A DNA stretch of 11,864 nt from an uncultured Oscillospiraceae bacterium. Its GTDB lineage: Bacteria > Bacillota > Clostridia > Oscillospirales > Oscillospiraceae. The stretch is from assembly GCA_934597585.1 (NCBI GenBank), contig CAKTSA010000045.1, forward strand, positions 1 to 11,864, written 5' to 3'. This document shows positions 6,478 through 11,864 of this stretch, piece after piece; position 1 is the stretch's first letter, and every line of letters starts with the position of its first letter. The notes under the pieces are model-generated. The model was not told where the DNA came from, did not search any database, and saw only the letters and a list, made by a program, of their open reading frames with translations. The position numbers were made by a program, and so were the translations under genes.

Positions 6478-6801
6478 ATGAACGAAAACACTTGCACATT
6501 AGAGAAGGAGATGCGGCGGGCCTTGCTGGAAAAGCTGGAGCAGAACTATCGGGACTACACCGCCTCGCTGCAAGCTTTGACGTCGGAACAACTGCTGGGC
6601 AGGACGAAAGAAATCTACGCGGCGCAGGTCTGCTGCCGGTTGGTGCAGCGCAGGGATGACATTTCCCTGCCGCAGATGCGGTATCTGCTGTCGCTGGATG
6701 ATCCGCTGGCGGCGCTGCGGGATACCTGGCTGGAGCTGCACAGCGGCGACAATGAGCCGGTGCTGAAGGTGATCCTGTACACGCTCTGCGGTGAAATGTG
6801 A
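6478..6801 (+). CDS. DUF3848-like small protein (107 aa)
   Basis: A helical 107-residue protein of unknown function that I assign to the DUF3848-like group. Residues 13-107 (RRALLEKLEQNYRDY onward) align over their whole length with residues 158-251 of the protein encoded at 7067-7849: ALLEKLEQNYRDYTASLQAL against ALIQCVEREQTEYTESLYRM, LTSEQLL against MTQSELI, EIYAAQVCC against EIEATRYCY, LRDTWLE against VRDAWQT, and the LC near the C-terminus. So this gene is a free-standing copy of that domain. AAGGAGGACACAA before ATG 6478 is a strong start signal. It starts 11 bases after the hydrolase gene and opens the accessory islet. No membrane segment or enzyme motif is visible. Confidence 0.72.
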   Translation: MNENTCTLEKEMRRALLEKLEQNYRDYTASLQALTSEQLLGRTKEIYAAQVCCRLVQRRDDISLPQMRYLLSLDDPLAALRDTWLELHSGDNEPVLKVILYTLCGEM

Positions 6802-6809
6802 GGTGCGGC

Positions 6810-7064
6810 ATGGAGAAGGTCTGCGTTACCGTCAGCATGGAGGGGGAACGTCTCAAGGCGCTAGAGTTTGCGCTCAAGAAGAAAAACAGCTCCGTTCAGC
6901 GCCGTATGGACGATGCCCTGCGGCAGCTCTATGAGAAGGAAGTGCCGGAACCTATCCGGGAATATGTGGACAGCCTGCTGGCTCCGCCGCCCCGTCCCCG
7001 TCGACCGGTGAGGGCGGCGAAGGCGGCAAATGAGCAGGCAGCGGCTATACAGCAGGAGGAATAA
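6810..7064 (+). CDS. DUF6103-like small protein (84 aa)
   Basis: The start EKVCVTVSMEGERLKALEFALKKK and the middle RRMDDALRQLYEKEVPEPIREYVD match my memory of DUF6103 proteins of Clostridia mobile elements; the function of the family is unknown. A beta strand (VCVTVSM) followed by two helices is the order of a ribbon-helix-helix fold, so DNA binding is possible (inference). The tail is proline- and arginine-rich (APPPRPRRPVRAAK, about 58-71) and ends in a Gln/Glu-rich stretch. GTGAGGTG at 6798-6805, overlapping the stop of the previous gene, serves as ribosome binding site for ATG 6810; GTG 6798 is an alternative start adding four residues. It is separated by only two bases from the next gene, so it is part of the same transcript. 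Confidence 0.75.
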   Translation: MEKVCVTVSMEGERLKALEFALKKKNSSVQRRMDDALRQLYEKEVPEPIREYVDSLLAPPPRPRRPVRAAKAANEQAAAIQQEE

Positions 7065-7066
7065 CC

Positions 7067-7849
7067 ATGGCATATGTCAAAGAAAGCGCACCGTCTAAGG
7101 TCTATCACCTGACGAAGAAAGAGAATCTGGACAGCATTCTGGAGGCTGGCAGGATACGCCGCTTCGGTGACAGCGAGTGCTGGTTCTGCACAGACCTGCA
7201 AAAGATGAAAGCGTATATGGAGCAGACTGTCATGTGCGAGGGCAAGCCCTACTATGCCGTGGGCGGGCAGCTCTGCCGCTATCCCAAATTCGTGCCGGAG
7301 GATTATATTCTCCTCAAGCTCAAGCCCTGCCATCAGAAGGATAATTGGTATCGCTGGGAGCAGGAGGTGCCTGCGGGAAGCCCTGCGGAGTTGGTCAAAG
7401 CGGCGCATGAGTTCTCTGCGCTGAAAATCGGCTATCGTGGCGACCTCGCTTTCCAAAATGCAGAGGTCATCGAGGTGCCGCGCTTTCTTACGGAAGGACT
7501 TACACAGGGTGAGCCGGTACAGACCAACGCGGAGCTGCGGGACGCTCTCATTCAATGCGTTGAGCGGGAACAGACGGAGTACACCGAATCCCTCTACCGC
7601 ATGACGCAGAGTGAACTTATCGCCAACGCCGGAGAGATCGAGGCGACCCGCTATTGCTACAATGCGCTTCTTACCGCAAACCTGGAACGATATCAGATGC
7701 TCCTGCTGCTCTCCGACGGATATCCCCTGACCTGTGTGCGGGATGCGTGGCAGACGGAACAGGATGTGGATCGTGACGACGAGTTCAGACACACGGTCTT
7801 CCGGCTCTGCGAAGATCTGCAAGAGAATCAGCAAGACCTGACAATGTGA
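7067..7849 (+). CDS. Two-domain accessory protein: possible ART-fold N-domain plus DUF3848-like C-domain (260 aa)
   Basis: The N-terminal part (about residues 10-140) begins KVYHLTKKENLDSILEAGRI, a pattern like the first strand and helix of ADP-ribosyltransferase-fold proteins (DarT, Tpt1 and relatives open with H-x-T followed by N/L-x-x-I-L-x-x-G). Further hints are CWFCTDLQKMKAYM (38-51), where aromatic-x-x-T/S-D-A/x pairs with the Tyr-containing motif of that fold, and YRWEQEV (95-101), which offers candidate acidic residues. No catalytic triad can be proved by eye. The C-terminal part (about 158-251) is a DUF3848-like domain homologous to the small protein encoded at 6478-6801. An AGGAGGAATAACC site precedes ATG 7067. 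The gene lies in the accessory islet, not among core transfer genes. A modifier of host targets or of DNA is conceivable but unproven. Confidence 0.75.
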   Translation: MAYVKESAPSKVYHLTKKENLDSILEAGRIRRFGDSECWFCTDLQKMKAYMEQTVMCEGKPYYAVGGQLCRYPKFVPEDYILLKLKPCHQKDNWYRWEQEVPAGSPAELVKAAHEFSALKIGYRGDLAFQNAEVIEVPRFLTEGLTQGEPVQTNAELRDALIQCVEREQTEYTESLYRMTQSELIANAGEIEATRYCYNALLTANLERYQMLLLLSDGYPLTCVRDAWQTEQDVDRDDEFRHTVFRLCEDLQENQQDLTM

Positions 7850-7861
7850 GGAGGAATAACT

Positions 7862-8866
7862 ATGGCACAGCACGAAGAAATCATCGTATGGCTTGACCGC
7901 AGGTGGAAAGAAGCCATTGAGCATCATCTGAAGGATGAGACCTTACAGGAGCATCTGGAAAATGTGCTGGACGAACTGTGCAACCAACTTCCGGAGCGTG
8001 AATATAAACGTATCAGCCGAGAGATCTGGGAGGAAGACCGTATGGCGCGGGAGGAAGCGGAGGCGGCGCGCACCTATTCCGCGTACCGCGTTGTGGAGGG
8101 CGGCGAGGAACATTACTTCCGCATGACGCCCGGCGAGGAGCTGCTGGGTGCTGCACAGACGCTCCGCAGGTACTGCACGAGTACAGAACACAGCCCCGGC
8201 AAATTCATCTCTCTGTGTTCGCAGGCGCAGCCTATCACACCGGAGGAGTATCAGCGCATGATACGTCTCCGTATGGAGAACACCGGAAAAGTCACCGGCG
8301 TGTTTGATTTGGATTTTGACAAGCGTGAATTCTCCGCAGTCCACATCATGGACGGTTGGACAACGTGGGCAATGCGGGACGTGTCTACAGCCGCCTACCG
8401 CGCAGTGCAGAAGCAATATGCGTCCGAGGACATGATGTGGCGGAAGCTGCTGGATCACCTGAACGGGAAGGAGCTCACATCGGCGGGACATCTCACCGCG
8501 CAGAATTTTTCGTTCAGCGATGAGATCATGATGGAGAACGGCAAGCTGAACTTTTATGTGCAGACCGAGTTCGACGTGGACGCCGCCTTCGGCACCTTCG
8601 TCTGCACAGATGAGAATGATGACTGGCTGAATATCTACGCCAACTACGACATCGAACAGGACAAGCCTTGCGACACGTTGGAGCTGAATCTCTGCAAGGG
8701 AGATGGCACAGAGGAGAACTGGAGCTATCACCTGAACGCCGCCGAGCAGGAGGTGCTGGCTCGGAAGATGGAGGAGTTCTGTCAGCAGCAAAACGGCATG
8801 AGCCTGCACGATTTCGCCCGGCAACTTCAAGAGGAGCCGGGGCCGACGCCGCAGATGCAGATGTAG
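7862..8866 (+). CDS. Accessory protein of unknown function, perhaps with a DUF6329-like C-domain (334 aa)
   Basis: Three parts can be seen. Residues 1-75 are charged and helical (EEIIVWLDRRWKEAIEHHL, then many Glu and Arg). Residues 75-200 form a mixed region with YRVVEGGEEHYFRMTPGEEL and VFDLDFDKREFSAVHIMDGW (147-166). Residues 218-322 are beta-rich, with FYVQTEFDVDAAFGTFV, WLNIYANYDIE and DTLELNLCKGDG, followed by a helix (EQEVLARKMEEFCQQQ) and GMSLHDFARQL; this last part resembles what I recall of DUF6329 proteins of Clostridia elements, a tentative match. The protein ends in EPGPTPQMQM. No signal peptide, membrane segment or catalytic motif is evident. GAGGAGGAATAACT gives a strong start at ATG 7862, 12 bases after the previous stop. 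It is the last gene before the putative oriT. Confidence 0.75.
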   Translation: MAQHEEIIVWLDRRWKEAIEHHLKDETLQEHLENVLDELCNQLPEREYKRISREIWEEDRMAREEAEAARTYSAYRVVEGGEEHYFRMTPGEELLGAAQTLRRYCTSTEHSPGKFISLCSQAQPITPEEYQRMIRLRMENTGKVTGVFDLDFDKREFSAVHIMDGWTTWAMRDVSTAAYRAVQKQYASEDMMWRKLLDHLNGKELTSAGHLTAQNFSFSDEIMMENGKLNFYVQTEFDVDAAFGTFVCTDENDDWLNIYANYDIEQDKPCDTLELNLCKGDGTEENWSYHLNAAEQEVLARKMEEFCQQQNGMSLHDFARQLQEEPGPTPQMQM

Positions 8867-8957
8867 CCCTGTGTTTGCCCCTGTGGGCCGGTTTGTGGCC
8901 TTGCAGGAACGCGGGAGGGTAAGGATAGCGGCCCCGGAGGTTTGGAGGCCTTTCGGC

Positions 8958-8982
8958 CCGCTTTTCGGTGCGCCGAAAGCGG
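8958..8982 (+). repeat. Inverted repeat 1 of the oriT candidate
   Basis: CCGCTTTTCGG (8958-8968) and CCGAAAGCGG (8973-8982) pair over 10 bases with one bulged T and a TGCG loop. Confidence 0.6.
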
Positions 8983-8993
8983 AGCAGGAGAAA

Positions 8994-9020
8994 CTGGTGG
9001 GGTCGCAAGCGCCCCACCAG
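8994..9020 (+). repeat. Inverted repeat 2 of the oriT candidate
   Basis: CTGGTGGGG (8994-9002) and CCCCACCAG (9012-9020) form a perfect 9-bp stem; the 9-base loop TCGCAAGCG can add CG/CG pairs around CAAG. The first GGGGTC copy sits at the top of this stem. Confidence 0.7.
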
Positions 9021-9028
9021 CCTCACTT

Positions 9029-9047
9029 CTGCCCGCAGTGCGGGCAG
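9029..9047 (+). repeat. Inverted repeat 3 of the oriT candidate; alternatively a terminator
   Basis: CTGCCCGC (9029-9036) and GCGGGCAG (9040-9047) pair with an AGT loop. A run CTTTTTCT follows at about 9056-9063, eight bases beyond the stem, so a weak intrinsic terminator for the upstream operon is a second reading, although the distance to the T run is longer than usual. Confidence 0.65.
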
Positions 9048-9091
9048 TTCCGGAGCTTTTTCTGAGGGGTCATAAAAGCGAAAAAAGAAGG

Positions 9092-9107
9092 CTTACGGGG
9101 TCGTAAG
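9092..9107 (+). repeat. Inverted repeat 4 of the oriT candidate (nick-proximal candidate)
   Basis: CTTACG (9092-9097) and CGTAAG (9102-9107) form a perfect 6-bp stem with a GGGT loop; a GGGGTC copy forms the top of the hairpin. It is the inverted repeat closest to the relaxosome genes. Confidence 0.65.
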
Positions 9108-9176
9108 AGCTGGAATCCAAGGAACGACAACGGAAAACGGCGGGGTCGTGCAGCTTATTGCAGGAGGTGATCAAGA

Positions 9177-9581
9177 GTGGCAACGGACAAGCGAAAACAC
9201 GCATTTTGGCTCACAGATGCGGCAAAAGAGATGGTGGAAATAGATGCCCATCTGGACAACTGCGGCAGCCAAAGTGAATTTGTTGAAAAGGCGATACGAT
9301 TCTATGACGGCTATGTTCACGCAAATAAAACAGGTGCGTACCTGCCTCATGCAATGCAGGAGGTGCTGGAAGGGACGCTGGGTGTGTTCGGTGATCGGCT
9401 GGGCAGGCTGCTGTTCAAGCTGGTGGTGGAACACAACATGACCAACCATCTGCTGGGCGGCGACGTGGATATGACCCGCGACGAGTACAGCAAAATGCGC
9501 GGCAGCAGCGTCCGTGAGGTGGCATCCACACACGGCAACATCTCCTTCAAGGATGTGCTGCTGTTCCATCAGGAGGAGTAA
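9177..9581 (+). CDS. Relaxosome accessory protein, ribbon-helix-helix-like (134 aa)
   Basis: The N-terminal 45 residues (KRKHAFWLTDAAKEMVEIDA, then NCGSQSEFVEKAIRFYDGY) follow the strand-helix-turn-helix plan of ribbon-helix-helix proteins, with the SQSEFVEKAIRFY stretch as the second helix. The remaining part is helical (LPHAMQEVLEGTLGVFGDRL, LLFKLVVEHNM) and probably mediates oligomer or relaxase contacts. Small DNA-binding proteins of this type, coded just ahead of the relaxase, bind oriT and load or direct the relaxase (MobC-like role). GTG 9177 is preceded by a very strong AGGAGGTGA (9162-9170). The stop is three bases before the relaxase ATG, so the two are co-translated. The role is inferred from fold and position. 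Confidence 0.83.
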   Translation: MATDKRKHAFWLTDAAKEMVEIDAHLDNCGSQSEFVEKAIRFYDGYVHANKTGAYLPHAMQEVLEGTLGVFGDRLGRLLFKLVVEHNMTNHLLGGDVDMTRDEYSKMRGSSVREVASTHGNISFKDVLLFHQEE

Positions 9582-9584
9582 CAC

Positions 9585-10982
9585 ATGGCGCGGCTGATAC
9601 AAAAAAGCGGGTACATCAAGAACGGCAAAGCGTCTGGGTATATGGAGTACGTCGCTACGCGGGACGGTGTGGAGATCATCCAGAGCACCGATCCTGTGAC
9701 CAAAAAGCAGGAGCAGTTCATCCAAAAACTGCTGAAGGACTTCCCAGATGCAAAAGAATTGTTTGAGTACAGCGACTACCTACAGACGCCCAACCGCGGC
9801 ACAGCATCCGCGTTTATCGCCGTGGCGCTGGACACACATCTGCACGAGGTGGAGTCCGAGAGCGGCTACATGTCCTACATCGCCCAACGTCCCCGTGCCG
9901 AAAAGCACGGCGGCCACGGACTGTTCAGCGAGGCAGACACCACCGACCTCAAGGCCGCGAAGGCCGAGTTGGAAGCCCACAACGGAAAGGTGTGGACGTT
10001 CATTTTCTCTCTGCGGCGTGAGGACGCAGAGCGCCTGGGATACAACAAGGCCGCCGCGTGGCGGAATCTGCTGAAGCAGGAAAGCGCCGCTATTGCGGAA
10101 GCAATGCGTATTCAGACAGATGATTTCCGCTGGTACGCGGCGTACCATGACGAGGGGCATCACCCCCACGTTCACATGATGGTGTGGTCAGCGGAACCGA
10201 AGAAAGGATATCTCACACGGGAGGGTATCGCTGCCATGCGTTCCAAGATGACGAACGCCATCTTCCATGAGGAGATGAAGGAACTCTACATCAAGAAGGA
10301 CGCCGTCTACAAAGAGAGCGTTCAGACCGCAAGGGATGTTCTCTTGACACGCATTACAGCAATGGAGAACAGCGACTGTACTGATCCCGTGATAGAGCAA
10401 AAGCTGTGGGAGCTGTCTCAGACGTTGGAGCAGGTCGATGGCAGACACGTCTACGGCTATCTGCCCAAAGAGGTCAAGGCGCAGGTGGACGAAATCGTGG
10501 AGCGGCTGGCGCAGCTCCCGGAGGTGGCGGCTTGCTATGACCAATGGTGGCGGCTGAAGGATGAGATCGCCGGTTACTACGGACGGAACACGCCGCCCCA
10601 CCTGCCACTGGTACAGCAAAAAGAGTTCCGTACCATCAAGAATATGATCATTCAGCAGACGGAAACATTTCGGCAGCCGGTGCCGGAACAAGCTCCCGTC
10701 GAGGCAGAGCCTGATGAACAGCAGATACCGCTCTCAGCTGAAGCGCCTGTGGTGCCGCAGCAGGTGGTCACATCGCAGATCAAAATAGAGGGCGGCGCGG
10801 TCATTCAACTGCTCCACCACATGAGTCGCGTGTTCCGCGGCAATATGCCGGTCATCCCGCCTGCGCTGCGTATCGACTCCAAGCGCCGCAGGCGGCTGAT
10901 GGAAAAGCGCATGGCCATGGGCCACAAGCGGGACGACCACGAGGAGCAGGAGAGGTTACGGAATGAGCAAATGATACCATAA
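9585..10982 (+). CDS. MobP-type relaxase (465 aa)
   Basis: The relaxase nicks one strand at oriT through a tyrosine, stays bound to the 5' end and pilots the strand into the recipient. The metal-binding histidine motif HDEGHHPHVHMMVW (residues 188-201) is the clearest signature, preceded by FRWYAAY and the strand WTFIFSLRRED (137-147). Candidate catalytic tyrosines are in the two similar stretches GYMEYVATRDGVE (18-30) and GYMSYIAQRPRAE (94-106). The nuclease domain ends near residue 235. The C-terminal half is helical and charged, then a Pro/Glu/Gln-rich linker (about 365-405) and a basic tail (RIDSKRRRRLMEKRMAMGHKR). I place it near the MobP3 group of Firmicutes elements, from memory. AGGAGG at 9571-9576 supports ATG 9585. 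Confidence 0.92.
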   Translation: MARLIQKSGYIKNGKASGYMEYVATRDGVEIIQSTDPVTKKQEQFIQKLLKDFPDAKELFEYSDYLQTPNRGTASAFIAVALDTHLHEVESESGYMSYIAQRPRAEKHGGHGLFSEADTTDLKAAKAELEAHNGKVWTFIFSLRREDAERLGYNKAAAWRNLLKQESAAIAEAMRIQTDDFRWYAAYHDEGHHPHVHMMVWSAEPKKGYLTREGIAAMRSKMTNAIFHEEMKELYIKKDAVYKESVQTARDVLLTRITAMENSDCTDPVIEQKLWELSQTLEQVDGRHVYGYLPKEVKAQVDEIVERLAQLPEVAACYDQWWRLKDEIAGYYGRNTPPHLPLVQQKEFRTIKNMIIQQTETFRQPVPEQAPVEAEPDEQQIPLSAEAPVVPQQVVTSQIKIEGGAVIQLLHHMSRVFRGNMPVIPPALRIDSKRRRRLMEKRMAMGHKRDDHEEQERLRNEQMIP

Positions 10983-10996
10983 CGAGGAGGACAACG

Positions 10997-11864
10997 ATGC
11001 CCTACATTCATTTTACCCAAGAACAAAAAGACCTGGCGGCGAGGACGGATCTGGAAGTGTTCCTGCGGAGCCGCGGAGAAAAGCTGCTGCCCTCCGGACG
11101 AGATAAGCGTCTGGCCAGTGATCACAGCGTCACCATTCGCGGCAACCATTGGTTCGATCACGCTATGCACGAAGGCGGCAACGCCATCAGCTTTGTGCAG
11201 CGATTCTACCATCTGGGCTATGCCGACGCCGTGTCGCTGCTGCTGTGCAACGGGCAGACCTATGAGAAACCAGTCTCATCGCCACCGAAAAAATTCACCC
11301 TGCCGACCGCCAACGGAAATATGCGCCGTGTATTTGCTTACCTGACACAGCATCGACGCATCCACCGTGAGGTGGTCTCTTTTTTTGCCCATGCCCATCT
11401 GCTTTACGAGGATGAGGCACATCACAACTGTGTATTTGTTGGTGTGGACGAAAACGGCATAGTCAGACACGCACACCTGCGAAGCACGATCAGTCAAGGT
11501 AAAACCTTCCGCCAGACCGTGGAGGGCAGCGACGCACGGTACAGTTTTCACTTCGCAGGCGGCGGCGAAGCACTCTATGTGTTCGAGTCGCCCATCGACC
11601 TGCTGTCCTACATCACCCTGCATATGAATGACTGGCAGACGCAGAACTATGTGGCCTGCTGCGGCACAGCCTTCGCGCCGGTGGAGCAGATGCTCCGCAC
11701 CTATCCACAGATCCGGCAGGTGTATCTCTGCCTGGACAATGACGAGGCAGGGTACAATGCTTCGGAACGGATGGAAGGCTATCTCCATGCGGAGGGTATC
11801 TCCACCATGCGGCTGGTGCCTGTGCAAAAGGATTGGAACGAGGACTTGGTGGCACAGGAGGTGT
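10997..11864 (+). CDS. DUF3991/TOPRIM primase-like protein, cut off by the window end
   Basis: The first 289 residues are present; the 3' end lies outside. The N-terminal segment (about 15-85) follows the layout of the CHC2 zinc-ribbon domain of primases (GNHWFDHAMHEGGNAISFVQ, 49-68, then YADAVSLLL) but lacks the zinc cysteines. A DUF3991-like middle (about 108-175) includes AYLTQHRRIHREVVSFF and VFVGVDENG. A TOPRIM domain follows, with the acidic motif LYVFESPIDLLSY (193-205; E197) and the D-x-D motif VYLCLDNDEAG (242-252; D247, D249). Such proteins in conjugative elements are thought to act in priming or strand processing after transfer. GAGGAGG at 10984-10990 gives a strong start at ATG 10997, 14 bases after the relaxase stop. 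Confidence 0.88.
   Translation, partial: MPYIHFTQEQKDLAARTDLEVFLRSRGEKLLPSGRDKRLASDHSVTIRGNHWFDHAMHEGGNAISFVQRFYHLGYADAVSLLLCNGQTYEKPVSSPPKKFTLPTANGNMRRVFAYLTQHRRIHREVVSFFAHAHLLYEDEAHHNCVFVGVDENGIVRHAHLRSTISQGKTFRQTVEGSDARYSFHFAGGGEALYVFESPIDLLSYITLHMNDWQTQNYVACCGTAFAPVEQMLRTYPQIRQVYLCLDNDEAGYNASERMEGYLHAEGISTMRLVPVQKDWNEDLVAQEV
11362..11386 (+). terminator. Terminator-like hairpin with T run inside the primase gene
   Basis: CCACC (11362-11366), loop GTGA, GGTGG (11371-11375) and then TCTCTTTTTTT (11376-11386) have the form of a weak intrinsic terminator. It falls inside an intact coding frame (codons for HREVVSFF), so it may be chance; translating ribosomes would normally mask it. Confidence 0.25.

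Larger units (their letters stand above)
8867..9176 (+). other. Putative origin of transfer (oriT) region
   Basis: This 310-base stretch carries no convincing gene. It lies directly before the genes for a relaxosome accessory protein and the relaxase, the usual place of oriT in such elements. It contains four hairpins (8958-8982, 8994-9020, 9029-9047, 9092-9107) and four copies of GGGGTC (starting 8999, 9066, 9097, 9142), three of them followed by C/G-rich or TAA-containing sequence. An A-rich, probably bendable or easily melted tract lies between (9073-9089). AGGAGGTGA at 9162-9170 is the ribosome binding site of the next gene. Inverted repeats near a nick site are the hallmark of MOB-type oriTs; the nick position cannot be read from the sequence. 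Intergenic regulatory roles for the same signals are the main alternative. Confidence 0.6.

Noticed and set aside
5809..6801. Plus-strand frame of 330 residues overlapping the hydrolase gene and continuing into the DUF3848-like gene
   Set aside because: Its upstream two-thirds is Arg/His-rich out-of-frame translation of the NlpC/P60 domain; only the part from ATG 6478 is a real gene with its own ribosome binding site.
5372..6877. Long open frame of 501 residues on the minus strand
   Set aside because: It is antisense to the hydrolase and two further well-supported genes, has a composition typical of shadow frames in G+C-rich DNA (rich in H, R, A, G) and no ribosome binding site of note.
6929..8830. 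Minus-strand frames of 332 and 295 residues opposite the accessory islet
   Set aside because: They mirror the codon bias of the plus-strand genes, show no domain pattern and cross several gene boundaries.
8871..9065. A 64-residue GTG-started frame ending FCPQCGQFRSFF
   Set aside because: It has no ribosome binding site, only one CxxC pair, and it runs straight through three hairpins of the oriT candidate. A decayed or mini zinc-ribbon protein cannot be fully excluded.
1..11864. CRISPR arrays, tRNA or rRNA genes, insertion sequences or attachment sites
   Set aside because: No regularly spaced repeats, tRNA-like arms, transposase or integrase motifs or terminal inverted repeats were seen in the window.

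Overview
The window looks like an 11.9 kb piece of an integrative conjugative element (or related conjugative plasmid) from a Gram-positive gut anaerobe of the class Clostridia. Reasons: every credible gene is on the + strand in one tightly packed, often overlapping series with strong AGGAGG-type ribosome binding sites; the DNA is G+C-rich; and the protein families (TrsC/TrsD/VirB4-type transfer proteins, NlpC/P60 hydrolase, DUF3846, DUF3848, DUF6103, MobP-type relaxase, DUF3991/TOPRIM protein) are those found in Firmicutes conjugative elements. The species cannot be fixed from the sequence. Family names were assigned by eye, without database searches.

Layout. (1) 1-1056: the 3' part of a C5-cytosine DNA methyltransferase whose reading frame appears broken (two in-frame stops plus a frame change). 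(2) 1091-1351: a small protein of unknown function. (3) 1352-1825: a gene-free leader, a 99-residue protein with two ribbon-helix-helix-like halves, and a strong hairpin, likely a regulatory module before the transfer operon. (4) 1826-6466: the transfer operon, with a small two-helix membrane protein, a TrsD-like protein, a DUF3846 protein wedged in between, a VirB4-type ATPase, an unknown acidic protein and a membrane-anchored NlpC/P60 peptidoglycan hydrolase. (5) 6478-8866: an accessory islet of four small genes, two of which share a DUF3848-like domain; one carries an N-terminal domain that may have an ADP-ribosyltransferase-like fold. (6) 8867-9176: a 310-base gene-free region with four hairpins and four copies of GGGGTC, the best candidate for oriT. 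(7) 9177-11864: a relaxosome accessory protein, the relaxase, and a DUF3991/TOPRIM primase-like protein cut off by the window end.

The genes fit one scheme: the accessory protein and relaxase would process oriT, the VirB4 ATPase with the small membrane protein and TrsD-like protein would drive the type IV secretion channel, the NlpC/P60 enzyme would open the cell wall, and the TOPRIM protein may help make the second strand in the recipient. The coupling protein (VirD4), the large channel protein (VirB6/TrbL-like), a pilin-like subunit, the integrase and the element ends are not in this window. The accessory islet and the DUF3846 gene have unknown roles; defence evasion or host takeover is only a guess. 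The most notable points are the broken methyltransferase, the putative oriT architecture, the DUF3848 duplication with a possible toxin-like fusion, the nested start in the ribbon-helix-helix gene, and the zinc-less CHC2-like head of the primase.
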